Counted from the first letter of the stretch, positions 15,051 through 24,573 are shown. The stretch is DNA of 55,321 nt from UBA3206 sp964548855 (GCA_964548855.1 CAZJSR010000014.1:1-55321); one strand, 5' to 3'. The notes: a model not told the origin generated them from the sequence alone. Numbers and translations: made by a program.

Positions 15051-17651
15051 CTACTTAATAATAAATTCTTCTGTATAATATGCTTCTTTCATAATTTCTT
15101 TCATATCATTGACAAGTGGAACTCTTGGATTAGATGGAGAACATTGATCTTCATATGCTAGATATGCAAGTTCGTCTAATGCATTTAAATATTCCTCTTC
15201 ATTAATTCCTTGACTCTTGAAATTCATTTTTATTCCAACCTTTGCACCTAACATACCGCATGCTTTTCTATATGATTCAACACCTTCTTCGACTGTATCA
15301 GCCTTAAGACCTAAAGTTTTCGCAAGTTCTTGGTATCTTTCATCAGCTCTATAATAATTATATTTAGGCCAAGTTGATAGTTTATCAGGTTTTGTTCCGT
15401 TATATTTTATTGTAAAAGGTAACAATATAGCATTAGCTCTACCATGTGTTACATGGAAAGATGCACCTATTTTATGAGCCATTGAATGATTCATTCCTAA
15501 AAAAGCATTTGCAAATGCCATACCTGCAATACAAGATGCATTGTGCATTTTTTCTTTAGCTTCATAATCAGTATTATCAAGATAACTTCTTTCTAGATAT
15601 TTAAAAACAAGTTTTATGGCTTGAATACATAATCCATCTGTAAAATCAGATGCAAGTGTTGAAACATACGCTTCAGTAGCATGCGTCAAAACATCCATTC
15701 CAGTATCCGCAATAATATGAGGTGGCAAATTCATTGTAAATGCAGGATCAATAATTGCAACAGTAGGCGTTAAAGAATAATCAGCTAAAGGATATTTTTT
15801 ATGTTCAACTTTATCTGTAATTACGGCAAATGGTGTTACTTCGCTACCTGTACCTGAAGTAGTAGGAATACATACTAATTTTGCTTTCTTACCAAGTTCT
15901 GGGTATTGAAAAGCTCTTTTTCTTATATCCATAAACTTTTGTTTTAAATCATTAAAATCAACTTCAGGATATTCATAAAATAACCACATTCCTTTTGCTG
16001 CATCCATTGGTGATCCACCACCAAGGGCAATAATTGTATCAGGTTCAAAACTTCTAATTAAATCAACGCCTGCTTTAATAGTTTGAATACTTGGATCAGA
16101 TTCTACATCACAAAATAGTTGATACTGAACTTGATTGCGTCTTAATTTTAATTGATCAGTAATCTTATTAACATATCCAAGTTCAACCATTGAACGATCC
16201 GTAACAATCACAACTTTTTCCATTTGCTTCATTTGATGTAAATATTCAATTGAATCTCGTTCAAAATAAATCTTTGATGGAATTTTAAACCATTGCATAT
16301 TATTACGTCTCCTTCCTAATTTTTTTATATTTAATAAATTAATTGCACTTACATTATCATCAGTTGAATTTCTACCATAAGAACCGCATCCAAGAGTTAA
16401 AGATGGCAAAAACGAATTATAAACATTTCCGATTCCACCAAATGTAGAAGGAGAATTTTCAATTATTCTTATTGCAGGAACTATATCTCCAAACTTAATA
16501 GCTAATTCTTTATTTGATGTATGAATTGCTGCTGAATGACCAAGTCCATTAAACATTACCATATCTTTACATAATCTTAATCCTTCTTCGTTTGAATTAC
16601 TTCTTAAAACTGCAAGAACAGGACTTAATTTTTCTCTTGTTAAAGGTTCAATTTCACCTACTGAAGAACACTTTACAAGAATTATTGTTGTTCGCTTAGG
16701 AACATCAAAACCAGCAAGCTTAGCAATACTATAAGAATCAAGTCCTACAATTTGTGGATTTAATTTAGCAACTTTATTATCTTCAGTTATTCCAAACATT
16801 AATTTTTCTAATAAATTCTTTTCAGAATCATTACAAATATATGCTCTATGTAATTCAAATAATTTTAATACCTCATCATATATTTCATTATCGATTATTA
16901 CCGCTTGTTCAGAAGCACAAATCATTCCATTATCAAATGATTTTGACATTACAACATCATTAACAGCTTGTTTTAAATTACAAGTTTTTTCAATATATGC
17001 AGGTACATTACCAGCACCTACACCAAGAGCAGGTTTACCACATGAATATGCACTTTTAACCATTGCATTTCCGCCAGTTGCTAAAATAAGCGAAACCCCA
17101 TCATTATTCATAAGATAATTAGTTTTTTCAATTGATGGCTCACAAATCCATTGTATACAATTCTTTGGTGCGCCAGCATCTATGGCTGCTTCATAGACTA
17201 TTTTTGCTGCTTCAATAGAACATTTAAGTGCACTTGGATGAAATGAGAATATAACTGGATTTCTAGTTTTTAAACAAATTAAAGATTTAAAAATGGTTGT
17301 GGATGTAGGATTTGTAACTGGTGTTAATGCTGCAACACAACCTACAGGTTCAGCAATTTTTATAATACCACTAACTGGATCATCATCAATAACACCAACT
17401 GTCTTTAAATGTCTCATATTATTCACAACATATTCACATGCAAATAAATTTTTTGTGGCTTTATCCTCAAATACTCCTCTTTTAGTTTCATTAACAGCTT
17501 CTTTAGCTAAAAAACCATGGTGATCTAAAGCCGCAACCGAAGCCTTAGCTACAATATAATCAATTTTTTCTTGCGTGAAATTTTCAAATTCTTCAAGACA
17601 CTTTAAACTATTTTTAACAAGTGTATCTATTTCATTTTTATATACTTCCAT
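15051..17651 (-). CDS. adhE: Bifunctional acetaldehyde-CoA/alcohol dehydrogenase
   Basis: The 866-residue fusion enzyme reduces acetyl-CoA to acetaldehyde and then ethanol, regenerating NAD+ in fermentation; AdhE normally forms spirosome filaments. The N-terminal aldehyde dehydrogenase half holds the catalytic Cys in the segment DNGMICASEQ. The C-terminal iron alcohol dehydrogenase half has the GGGSPMDAAKGMW nucleotide-binding segment and iron-binding His residues in HATEAYV and NHSMAHKIGASFHVTHG. I chose the ATG at 17651, preceded by AAGGGTGG; a longer frame to 17696 would overlap the Sel1 gene and has no site. The gene indicates anaerobic, ethanol-forming metabolism. Confidence 0.96.
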   Translation of the reverse strand: MEVYKNEIDTLVKNSLKCLEEFENFTQEKIDYIVAKASVAALDHHGFLAKEAVNETKRGVFEDKATKNLFACEYVVNNMRHLKTVGVIDDDPVSGIIKIAEPVGCVAALTPVTNPTSTTIFKSLICLKTRNPVIFSFHPSALKCSIEAAKIVYEAAIDAGAPKNCIQWICEPSIEKTNYLMNNDGVSLILATGGNAMVKSAYSCGKPALGVGAGNVPAYIEKTCNLKQAVNDVVMSKSFDNGMICASEQAVIIDNEIYDEVLKLFELHRAYICNDSEKNLLEKLMFGITEDNKVAKLNPQIVGLDSYSIAKLAGFDVPKRTTIILVKCSSVGEIEPLTREKLSPVLAVLRSNSNEEGLRLCKDMVMFNGLGHSAAIHTSNKELAIKFGDIVPAIRIIENSPSTFGGIGNVYNSFLPSLTLGCGSYGRNSTDDNVSAINLLNIKKLGRRRNNMQWFKIPSKIYFERDSIEYLHQMKQMEKVVIVTDRSMVELGYVNKITDQLKLRRNQVQYQLFCDVESDPSIQTIKAGVDLIRSFEPDTIIALGGGSPMDAAKGMWLFYEYPEVDFNDLKQKFMDIRKRAFQYPELGKKAKLVCIPTTSGTGSEVTPFAVITDKVEHKKYPLADYSLTPTVAIIDPAFTMNLPPHIIADTGMDVLTHATEAYVSTLASDFTDGLCIQAIKLVFKYLERSYLDNTDYEAKEKMHNASCIAGMAFANAFLGMNHSMAHKIGASFHVTHGRANAILLPFTIKYNGTKPDKLSTWPKYNYYRADERYQELAKTLGLKADTVEEGVESYRKACGMLGAKVGIKMNFKSQGINEEEYLNALDELAYLAYEDQCSPSNPRVPLVNDMKEIMKEAYYTEEFIIK

Positions 17652-17670
17652 AAACTCTTCCACCCTTCTA

Positions 17671-18819
17671 TTAGTTTTTAAAACTAACAAATCCATCTAA
17701 ATCAACTGAAAGTTGTTCTAATAAATCTTTCGCATCAATAGAACCAGAATTTTTAGCCTTAATTAATTCGTCATAACCTTTTTTTAAATCAACATCACAA
17801 CCAAGTCCATAAACATAACATTTTCCTATATATAAATGTGATAATTCTAAATCAAAATACTTTAAAGATTCATTAAAACAATAAAAAGCTTTTTCATAAT
17901 CTTTTACAATTCCCTCACCATAATATCTTAATTTACCAATATAAAAGTATCCATAAGATTTTTCTATAAGATCATCACTTTCAATAGCTTCTAGATAACA
18001 TTCATATGCTTTAAAATAATTTTTCTTAACACCAAGCCCAAAGTAATAACAATCACCAAGTGCATTAAATACTTTATTACTTTTATATTTTAAAGCCTTT
18101 TGATAATACTTAAATGCTAGTTTATTATTAATAATTCCACTAAAACCATGTAAATAAAAATCACCTAGTGCTAATAATGCATCAGGATTATTAAACTTTG
18201 ATGCATTTTGATAATATTTAAATGCTTTATTATAATCTTGTGCTACATATTCTTCATTAAAATATGAATCAGCTAAAAACATTATTGCATTTTCATTATT
18301 TAAGTTTGCAGCACATTCTAAATATAAAAATGCTTTTAAAATATTATTATTTTCATTATGGAAATCAATATAGAATTTTGCAAGTGCATAATAACATGAA
18401 GAATCATTTTTTTGGCATCCTAATAATAAATATTTTTCTGCTAAAAGCGAATTTTCAGCACATCCATAACCATATAAATGACAATAACCTAAGTAAAAAC
18501 ATGCTTCCTTTATATCAGCTTCATATGCTAATTTAAATAATTTATATGCAAATGAAAAATCATGATTAGAAATATCTCCTTCTAAATAAATTCTACCAAG
18601 CATAATATATGATGATATATCATTTATTTCATATGCCTTATAATAATATTCAAACGCTTTTTCATGGTCTTTTAAAACATAATAACCAAAGAAATAACAA
18701 TCTCCTAATAATTTATATGCACCTTTATTACCTTTTAGCAATCCTTTATTTATTAAATTATAAGCTTTTTTATACTTTTTCTTTAAAATTAAATTTGAAA
18801 TCTTATTTAAAGGCATCAT
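17671..18819 (-). CDS. Sel1-like repeat (TPR-like) protein
   Basis: The 382-residue protein is built almost entirely of Sel1-type helical repeats of about 36 residues, visible as recurring A-x4-LGDCYxFGxGVxKNYxKAFxYY patterns; I count about nine, from residue 12 to 375. There is no signal peptide or membrane segment, so it is a cytosolic protein-protein interaction scaffold. Partners are unknown. The AGGTGATATA site precedes ATG-ATG. It sits between a DEDD exonuclease gene (nine bases) and adhE (19 bases). Confidence 0.88.
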   Translation of the reverse strand: MMPLNKISNLILKKKYKKAYNLINKGLLKGNKGAYKLLGDCYFFGYYVLKDHEKAFEYYYKAYEINDISSYIMLGRIYLEGDISNHDFSFAYKLFKLAYEADIKEACFYLGYCHLYGYGCAENSLLAEKYLLLGCQKNDSSCYYALAKFYIDFHNENNNILKAFLYLECAANLNNENAIMFLADSYFNEEYVAQDYNKAFKYYQNASKFNNPDALLALGDFYLHGFSGIINNKLAFKYYQKALKYKSNKVFNALGDCYYFGLGVKKNYFKAYECYLEAIESDDLIEKSYGYFYIGKLRYYGEGIVKDYEKAFYCFNESLKYFDLELSHLYIGKCYVYGLGCDVDLKKGYDELIKAKNSGSIDAKDLLEQLSVDLDGFVSFKN

Positions 18820-18827
18820 TATATCAC

Positions 18828-19736
18828 CTATTTTATCATATCATATCTAATATATTTTATATTATTTAAATCATATTCCTTAGAATCCTCATCTTTATCA
18901 ATTATAAGAATATACCCATCCTTATAATCTCTATAAGTCACTCCACCGTTATCATATATATATTTTTGAATATTTAAAGCCTCATTTATATATTTACTAA
19001 CTCTTTTTGAAAAAGCATATTTCATCCCTTTTAAATGACCATATTCTTTTTCTTTTTCATATAATTTATCTAAAGATAAAACTAATTCTTTTCTTTTTAA
19101 ATACTCTATTTTTCTTAATTCTTTTTTTTCTTCTCTCAACTTTTTTTCATTTAAATAATCATTATATGTCTTATATTTAAATTTATCCAAAAAATCAACT
19201 GTTGATAAATTAAGACTTTCAAAAATTTTCTTATAAATTAAATATGTCATATATGCATCATCATCACTTTTATGACAAACAATATTAGATATATCAATTT
19301 CTAAATCTTTCATAGTGTCATCAAGACCAAGTACATGGTCATAGCCTTTAACTTTCCTATGGATTTCTTGAATATCTAAATATTTGAAATCGAACATTCT
19401 AAGATTATATCTCTTACATGCATCAGCTAAATATTTAATATCATTTAATATTGAAAATCCAACAACTATTGTATTACCAGTAAATAGTTCTTTAATTTGA
19501 TCAAACCTCTCTTTAAAAGTAGGGCTATTATAAAATACTGATTTAGGATAAAATAAATTCACATCATACTTTTTGTCATATAAATGATAATCAAATATAT
19601 CTTCAGGATTAATCGTTAAATCTTCTTTTTTTATTATATTAAATTTTTCATCACAAAGTACGTAACCTAAACTACAAATTTTACTAACTTTATCAAAAGA
19701 ATTAGCACCTTCGCAATCGTAAAATAAATATTTCAT
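18828..19736 (-). CDS. DEDD-family 3'-5' exonuclease-like protein
   Basis: The 302-residue protein opens with an exonuclease-fold ExoI motif, YDCEGA, giving acidic residues D7 and E9, continues with a FSILNDIKYLADAC segment consistent with ExoII, and has HKSDDDAYMTYLIYKKI consistent with an ExoIII His-x4-Asp. This matches the DnaQ/RNase T (DEDDh) superfamily acting on DNA or RNA ends. The C-terminal 120 residues are Lys-rich and helical (EKKLREEKKELRKIEYLKRK) and may bind nucleic acid. Substrate unknown. RBS AAGGTG precedes the ATG. Confidence 0.75.
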   Translation of the reverse strand: MKYLFYDCEGANSFDKVSKICSLGYVLCDEKFNIIKKEDLTINPEDIFDYHLYDKKYDVNLFYPKSVFYNSPTFKERFDQIKELFTGNTIVVGFSILNDIKYLADACKRYNLRMFDFKYLDIQEIHRKVKGYDHVLGLDDTMKDLEIDISNIVCHKSDDDAYMTYLIYKKIFESLNLSTVDFLDKFKYKTYNDYLNEKKLREEKKELRKIEYLKRKELVLSLDKLYEKEKEYGHLKGMKYAFSKRVSKYINEALNIQKYIYDNGGVTYRDYKDGYILIIDKDEDSKEYDLNNIKYIRYDMIK

Positions 19737-19744
19737 AAAACACC

Positions 19745-20284
19745 TTATTCTAACAAATCTGAATCTTCATAAATATCCTTCGCAAGAATAATTCTAGTTG
19801 AATAAACATCATTTTCTGGATACACAAATTCAGATTCATATAAATTTAAATATTTAATTATATTTCCATAGCTTGGATAGATTATAAATAATTTTACTGA
19901 GTTCTTCAATCTTTCATTTTCAACTTTAAAATCAATCATTTTAGAAATATTTTTTAGTTTAATAAATTTCTTTTTTTGAGTATTTCTAATAAACCAATCA
20001 TCTTTATCCTTTATTATTAAATCATTGTTATTAGGAATATAAAGAAGTTTAATATAATATATATTATATTTCAGTTCTAATCTATAATCATATGGCATAT
20101 CCTTTACTTTAGTAAACGAATAGTTTTCATTATCAGCTAGTTTTTTTAAAAAATGTTCTAAACGTCTTTTATTTAATATTTTTAATATATATATAGTTAT
20201 AATTGAAACACATATTAAAATTAAAAAAATAACTAATAAAAAAATATATATAATATTTGTATTTGATGAAGATACTAAAGCCAT
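19745..20284 (-). CDS. Single-pass membrane protein, function unknown
   Basis: The product of about 179 residues has one strong N-terminal membrane helix (about residues 10-34 from the ATG) and a cytosolic, Lys/Asn/Tyr-rich domain of about 140 residues. I do not recognise a family. An in-frame GTG at 20293 would overlap the stop of the radical SAM gene (GTGA), whereas the ATG at 20284 has GAG about nine bases upstream; I prefer the ATG. The tight junction with the radical SAM gene suggests coupled translation. Confidence 0.6.
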   Translation of the reverse strand: MALVSSSNTNIIYIFLLVIFLILICVSIITIYILKILNKRRLEHFLKKLADNENYSFTKVKDMPYDYRLELKYNIYYIKLLYIPNNNDLIIKDKDDWFIRNTQKKKFIKLKNISKMIDFKVENERLKNSVKLFIIYPSYGNIIKYLNLYESEFVYPENDVYSTRIILAKDIYEDSDLLE

Positions 20285-20289
20285 AAAAC

Positions 20290-21114
20290 TCACTCTTTTC
20301 TATTATGATAAGAACAATGTTTACATATATCTAAAACAAGTTTATTATCATTAAAGCCTTTAATAACTGATTTAAATAAATCACTATTTAAAATATCGTT
20401 TAAACTACTAGAAAAAATATTTCCTAAATTTGACGAAGCACAACTATCAAGACAGCAAATCGAAACATTACCATTTGCTAAAATTGCAATATGTGTTTTC
20501 CCACCCCTACATGTACCATAAGAACTGTAATATGGATTATCTAAACTAGGCCACTTAAATTCAGTATCAGTAGTAATTATAATATAATCTTTTAATTTAG
20601 AATTTTTAAAATCATATTTAAAATTAAATTTTTCATTTAAATATCCAATAATAACTTCATTATGTCTTTTTATAATATCATTAGTATTCGCCCATAATCT
20701 TAAATTAAATATAATTTTAGGATTAATATTATGCGAAAATGTTATAAAATTAAAAACTTTATCTAAGTATTCATATGTCATATTTCTACTTAATTCATAA
20801 GATGAATGAAGAGAAATATTCATTTTATTAAATTTTATAAATTCTAAAATATGATATTTATCTAATAAAAAACCATTCGTAGTAATCATTATCTTAAAAT
20901 ATTTTGATGCATAAGATACCATTTCTACTAAATCTTTATGGATTAAAGGTTCACCTAAAACATGCAAAACAATTTCTTTTGTATAGTGTTTGATTTCTTC
21001 ACAAACATATTTAAAATTATCTAACGACATAATTCTAGTATTTTTTTTATTAGTACAAAAATGACAATTCAAATTACAATAATCAGATAATTCTACATAT
21101 ATTCTTTTAAACAT
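20290..21114 (-). CDS. Radical SAM protein with SPASM-like C-terminus
   Basis: The 274-residue enzyme has the radical SAM motif CxxxCxxC in SDYCNLNCHFC (C13, C17, C20) and a C-terminal cysteine cluster that fits a SPASM/twitch auxiliary Fe-S domain: CRGGKTHIAILANGNVSICC followed by DICKHCSYH. SPASM enzymes often modify peptides or proteins. The neighbouring short gene encodes a two-helix membrane protein rather than an obvious precursor peptide, so the substrate is unknown. It overlaps the 79-residue gene by eight bases and ends in TGA. RBS GTAGGTAG precedes the ATG. Confidence 0.85.
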   Translation of the reverse strand: MFKRIYVELSDYCNLNCHFCTNKKNTRIMSLDNFKYVCEEIKHYTKEIVLHVLGEPLIHKDLVEMVSYASKYFKIMITTNGFLLDKYHILEFIKFNKMNISLHSSYELSRNMTYEYLDKVFNFITFSHNINPKIIFNLRLWANTNDIIKRHNEVIIGYLNEKFNFKYDFKNSKLKDYIIITTDTEFKWPSLDNPYYSSYGTCRGGKTHIAILANGNVSICCLDSCASSNLGNIFSSSLNDILNSDLFKSVIKGFNDNKLVLDICKHCSYHNRKE

Positions 21115-21346
21115 TTTTACTACCTACATACTTTTTATATAAATACTTAAACAATTTAATGCACATTATGAATTCAAAAATTACACTTATCATGAATAAT
21201 ATCATAAAAATATAAACAAATACGACCTTACCTTCAAATAAAATAACTGATGATAAAAATAAAATCATAAAAATAGTTGATAATACAATTGATATTATTG
21301 ACAATATTTTTGTTTTTTTAGATAATATTATATTTTTATCTACCAT
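21107..21346 (-). CDS. Small two-helix membrane protein
   Basis: The 79-residue protein has two hydrophobic helices (about residues 13-34 and 41-64) and basic ends (MVDKNIILSKKTK and KYLYKKYVGSKN). It overlaps the end of plsC by 11 bases and the start of the radical SAM gene by eight, so it is translationally embedded in the operon. It has no recognisable family; placement behind plsC is compatible with a membrane-lipid or membrane-associated role, but nothing proves it. Confidence 0.6.
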   Translation of the reverse strand: MVDKNIILSKKTKILSIISIVLSTIFMILFLSSVILFEGKVVFVYIFMILFMISVIFEFIMCIKLFKYLYKKYVGSKNV

Positions 21347-22139
21347 TTTTTACACCTTCATTGACAATATTTAAAACCAAATCTCCAAGTTCTGATGTAG
21401 ACATTTCGTTATATTCATTAGGATATATTGGTTTATGAATAATAAGTTTAATTTTAGTTCTATTATAAAAATGTCTAGAGGCAATTTTACTAGATCCAAT
21501 AATCGATACAGGTGAGATTGCAGCATTCGCTTTAGTAGCTAATTTATAACTTCCAGGTTTAACATCATACATCAATTCAGTTTCACGACTTTTAATTCCA
21601 CCTTCTGGGAATATCATATAACTAATATTAGTTTCTTTAATATTTTTAATTCCTTGAATGATTGATTTCATAGCTTCCCTATCATTCTCTCTATCAATTA
21701 ATATAACACCCATAGTATTCATTAAAAATTTTAATATTTTAATTTTACCTAGTGATTTTTTAGCAGCTGCAGTCATTACTTTTTTATAAGAATTGTAAAT
21801 AATAACTGGATCTAACATTGATTTGTGATTACCATATACAACAAATGGAGTTGTAGGAATGTTTTCTGCACCTACAACTTCTATTTTTACTTTTCCAACA
21901 AGCAATATAAAATCTGTATATTGTCTCAAAATCCAATGTTTAAACCTATTTGTAAATTTAGTTAACGCAAAGAATAATAATACAAATAATGTAAAAATTA
22001 ACAAAGAAATAACTGCGCTAACAAAACCAAGTCCAATATATATTAAAATATACCATCCATTTAGGATGTGTGGTAACACACTACAATAAAGCCATGAAAA
22101 TAGACCACAAGATATTAATAGTAATAATAAAATTAACAT
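21336..22139 (-). CDS. plsC: 1-acyl-sn-glycerol-3-phosphate acyltransferase
   Basis: The 267-residue enzyme adds the second acyl chain to lysophosphatidic acid in phospholipid synthesis at the membrane. It has two N-terminal membrane helices (residues 1-20 and 27-60), the catalytic HxxxxD motif in NHKSMLDP (about residue 103) and the glycerophosphate-binding FPEGG motif (about residue 169). Length is normal for PlsC. It starts one base after folA ends. The pairing with thyA-folA appears to be a housekeeping operon rather than a functional module. Confidence 0.92.
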   Translation of the reverse strand: MLILLLLLISCGLFSWLYCSVLPHILNGWYILIYIGLGFVSAVISLLIFTLFVLLFFALTKFTNRFKHWILRQYTDFILLVGKVKIEVVGAENIPTTPFVVYGNHKSMLDPVIIYNSYKKVMTAAAKKSLGKIKILKFLMNTMGVILIDRENDREAMKSIIQGIKNIKETNISYMIFPEGGIKSRETELMYDVKPGSYKLATKANAAISPVSIIGSSKIASRHFYNRTKIKLIIHKPIYPNEYNEMSTSELGDLVLNIVNEGVKNGR

Positions 22140-22140
22140 T

Positions 22141-22611
22141 TTAATTCTCCTTTGAAAATACTTGATAACTAACTAACTCAGTGTCACTTTTAGAAACTAA
22201 TCTCCATTTTGCCAAATCAAATTTAGGAAAATATGTATCGCCTTCATGATGTCCTTTTATAAATGAAATATATAAATTATCAGCATAAGGAAGAGATAAA
22301 TCATAAATAATACTTCCTCCTATAACCCAAAGTTCATCTTTATAATTTTTGATAAAGTCTTCACCGCATGAAACAACAATCGCATCATCTAAAACAATAT
22401 TTTTTCTTGTTGCGACATATATTTTATTATAAGGAAGAGGTCTATCTTTATAATAAGATTTCAATGAAATATAGTTATTATAGCCTAAAAAAACATCTTT
22501 ACCATTTGTTTTTTCTTTATAATAAAGTAAATCTTCTTTAATATGCCACGGCATACGGTTTTCTTTCCCTATTAACCAATCTTCATCCATAGCCCAAATT
22601 AAATTAATCAT
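22141..22611 (-). CDS. folA: Dihydrofolate reductase
   Basis: The 156-residue enzyme reduces dihydrofolate to tetrahydrofolate with NADPH, regenerating the cofactor consumed by the adjacent thymidylate synthase. The N-terminus MINLIWAMDEDWLIGKENRMPW and the acidic active-site residue in KEDLLYYKE are typical, and VIGGSIIYDLSL (about residues 95-106) is the conserved NADPH-binding segment. The start codon overlaps the thyA stop (TAATG), a classic thyA-folA arrangement that couples translation. Confidence 0.96.
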   Translation of the reverse strand: MINLIWAMDEDWLIGKENRMPWHIKEDLLYYKEKTNGKDVFLGYNNYISLKSYYKDRPLPYNKIYVATRKNIVLDDAIVVSCGEDFIKNYKDELWVIGGSIIYDLSLPYADNLYISFIKGHHEGDTYFPKFDLAKWRLVSKSDTELVSYQVFSKEN

Positions 22612-23477
22612 TATACAGCCACAACTCCTTTAATTGTAGGATGAGGATCATATCCTTCTAATTTAAAGTCATCATATTTAAAATCAAAAATGTTCTTAAC
22701 ATCTTTATTAATAATCATACGAGGTAATTTTCTAGTATCTCTTGTAAGTTGTAAGTTAATTTGTTCTATATGATTTGTATAAATATGCGCATCACCTAAT
22801 GTATGTATAAAATCACCATACTCAAGACCACAAACATTCGCAATCATCATTGTAAATAGTGCATAACTTGCAATATTAAAAGGAACACCTAAAAATACAT
22901 CTGCACTTCTTTGATATAGTTGACATGAAAGTTTATTATTACATACATAAAATTGCATAAAAGAATGACATGGTGGAAGTGCCATATCTTTAACTTCAGC
23001 AGGATTCCATGCACTTATGATTAAACGTCTTGAATCTGGATTAGTTTTAATTTGATAAATCAAATCACTAAGTTGATCAACACCACCAAAATTTCTCCAT
23101 TGTTTACCATATACTGGTCCTAAATTTCCCCATTTTTTAGCAAAATTATCATCTTCTTTTATATTTTTAACAAATTCTTCAATAGTTTCACCTTTATATG
23201 CATCACTTTTTTTAAATATTTCATATGGCCATTCATTCCAAATTCTAACATCATTATCAACTAAGTACTTAATATTAGTACTACCTGAAATAAACCATAA
23301 TAATTCATGAATTATAGCTTTTAAATATACTTTTTTAGTTGTAAGCAATGGAAATCCTTCGTTTAGGTCAAAACGCATTTGATAACCAAACACAGAATAC
23401 GTACCTGTACCTGTTCTATCTTCTTTCTTAATTCCATTTTTTAATATATGTCTACATAAATCTAAATATTGTTTCAA
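22611..23477 (-). CDS. thyA: Thymidylate synthase
   Basis: The 288-residue enzyme methylates dUMP to dTMP using methylene-tetrahydrofolate. The catalytic Cys lies in ALPPCHSFMQFYV, with the Arg/His/Asn substrate-binding segment QRSADVFLGVPFNIASYA and the DRTGTGT phosphate-binding motif near the N-terminus. I chose the TTG start at 23477: AGGAG lies eight bases upstream and the resulting N-terminus MKQYLDLCRH matches known ThyA proteins, while the GTG at 23486 is part of the ribosome-binding site. It is the first gene of the long run ending at the phosphatase. Confidence 0.97.
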   Translation of the reverse strand: MKQYLDLCRHILKNGIKKEDRTGTGTYSVFGYQMRFDLNEGFPLLTTKKVYLKAIIHELLWFISGSTNIKYLVDNDVRIWNEWPYEIFKKSDAYKGETIEEFVKNIKEDDNFAKKWGNLGPVYGKQWRNFGGVDQLSDLIYQIKTNPDSRRLIISAWNPAEVKDMALPPCHSFMQFYVCNNKLSCQLYQRSADVFLGVPFNIASYALFTMMIANVCGLEYGDFIHTLGDAHIYTNHIEQINLQLTRDTRKLPRMIINKDVKNIFDFKYDDFKLEGYDPHPTIKGVVAV

Positions 23478-23531
23478 AAAAATCACTCCTATTAAAAATT
23501 ATATCATATAATTATACATTTTTAAATATTA

Positions 23532-24026
23532 TCAAAATACACTATTTTTGTTTAAAACATTAAAATCTGATAAAAATTCAAATACAGTGCTAAGGAATCC
23601 TATAAACATTATGATTGGTGTTATTATTCTTCCTGGTCTATATTCAACAAATTTTAATAAATTTTTGCTATACTCTAATGCTGGATTCATTAATGATTTG
23701 AAATTTAAAACCATAATTCCAGAAGTTAAGAATAATAAAGCTTTTATAATATGCATTATAAAACTTTTTTTATTATCAAGAAAAATATTAATTATTACAA
23801 TTAAAAGCATAAATAAATACGGCAATAAAGCCAAAAATGAAAAATCAAAATATACTTTACCTTGTTCTTCTTTTACACCTGTAAGGGCAATAAATGTATT
23901 ATAATTTTTATCAACCAAACCAGCTTTAACATGAATTATTGGAATATACATTGATATAAAAATCAAAACACATATAACTATTTGAATTATTGAAATATTT
24001 TTAACTATCTTATTTAAAATTCTCAT
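23532..24026 (-). CDS. Four-helix membrane protein, function unknown
   Basis: The 164-residue protein shows four hydrophobic segments (about residues 12-30, 62-83, 91-108 and 136-155), the last after a GRIITPIIMF segment, and short basic ends. The ATG is preceded by AAGAGGTATTTT. It ends 54 bases upstream of the thyA start, so it could be co-transcribed with thyA. I do not recognise a family. Confidence 0.65.
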   Translation of the reverse strand: MRILNKIVKNISIIQIVICVLIFISMYIPIIHVKAGLVDKNYNTFIALTGVKEEQGKVYFDFSFLALLPYLFMLLIVIINIFLDNKKSFIMHIIKALLFLTSGIMVLNFKSLMNPALEYSKNLLKFVEYRPGRIITPIIMFIGFLSTVFEFLSDFNVLNKNSVF

Positions 24027-24091
24027 AAAATACCTCTTATTTAATATATAAATTTATTATATGATAAATCGCATCAACATTCAAGAAAATA

Positions 24092-24117
24092 AATGCTGAC
24101 CTTAATAGGCCAGCATT
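24092..24117 (-). terminator. Terminator after ssb
   Basis: AATGCTGACC (24092-24101) pairs with GGCCAGCATT (24108-24117) with one G-U wobble across a six-base loop. The T tract on the minus strand is short and interrupted. It lies immediately past the ssb stop codon. Confidence 0.7.
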
Positions 24118-24121
24118 ACTC

Positions 24122-24463
24122 CTAATCTGATATTTTCTTGTTTGTTGATGCTAAAAAAAGAACTCTTTCAGCAATAATTTCCGGTACATATATTACACTA
24201 TCATTTTGTAGGGTTTGGCTTTTTATAGCTATTCTTCCTTTTATCGCAATCATATCGCCTTTATGACAATATTCTTTTGTAGGAATACAGTATGGATCCC
24301 ATAATACTACATTTATGAAGTCTGTATCGAAACCATTAGTTTTTGCATTTTTAAATGGTCTATCAACGGCTAATGTAATTGTTGAAACATTCTTATCTTC
24401 TTTATATTTATTCACCTCAACATCTTGTACTAATCTTCCGACTAGGAACACATAATTATACAA
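24122..24463 (-). CDS. ssb: Short single-stranded DNA-binding protein
   Basis: The 113-residue protein is an OB-fold SSB: MYNYVFLVGRLVQDVEV at the N-terminus, TITLAVDRPFKN and TDFINVVLWDPY in the core, and the KGDMIAIKGRIAIKS segment. It lacks the long disordered linker and the acidic DDxxPF-type C-terminal tip that recruits partner proteins in the housekeeping SSB, ending instead in KKISD. It is monocistronic, with a TTG start behind a very strong AAAGGAGGG site, and sits behind repeated near-palindromic sites. It may be a secondary SSB; the housekeeping ssb is normally beside rpsF/rpsR, which are not here. Confidence 0.88.
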   Translation of the reverse strand: MYNYVFLVGRLVQDVEVNKYKEDKNVSTITLAVDRPFKNAKTNGFDTDFINVVLWDPYCIPTKEYCHKGDMIAIKGRIAIKSQTLQNDSVIYVPEIIAERVLFLASTNKKISD

Positions 24464-24492
24464 ATAAATCCCTCCTTTCCTATGGTAAGTTT

Positions 24493-24573
24493 ATTTTATA
24501 TGAAAATATTTCATATGAAAAATAGCCAAATAAAGATTAGAATTTTTACATAAATTATGTTTTATATGAAAAT
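24493..24573. promoter_or_regulatory. Three near-palindromic repeats upstream of ssb (putative operators)
   Basis: An exact 14-base repeat TTTTATATGAAAAT occurs at 24494-24507 and 24560-24573, and a related perfect palindrome TTTCATATGAAA occupies 24509-24520. All lie in the 203-base gap upstream of ssb and share the core TTTNATATGAAA. Spacing and symmetry suit binding of a dimeric regulator. No regulator gene for it is evident nearby. Confidence 0.5.
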
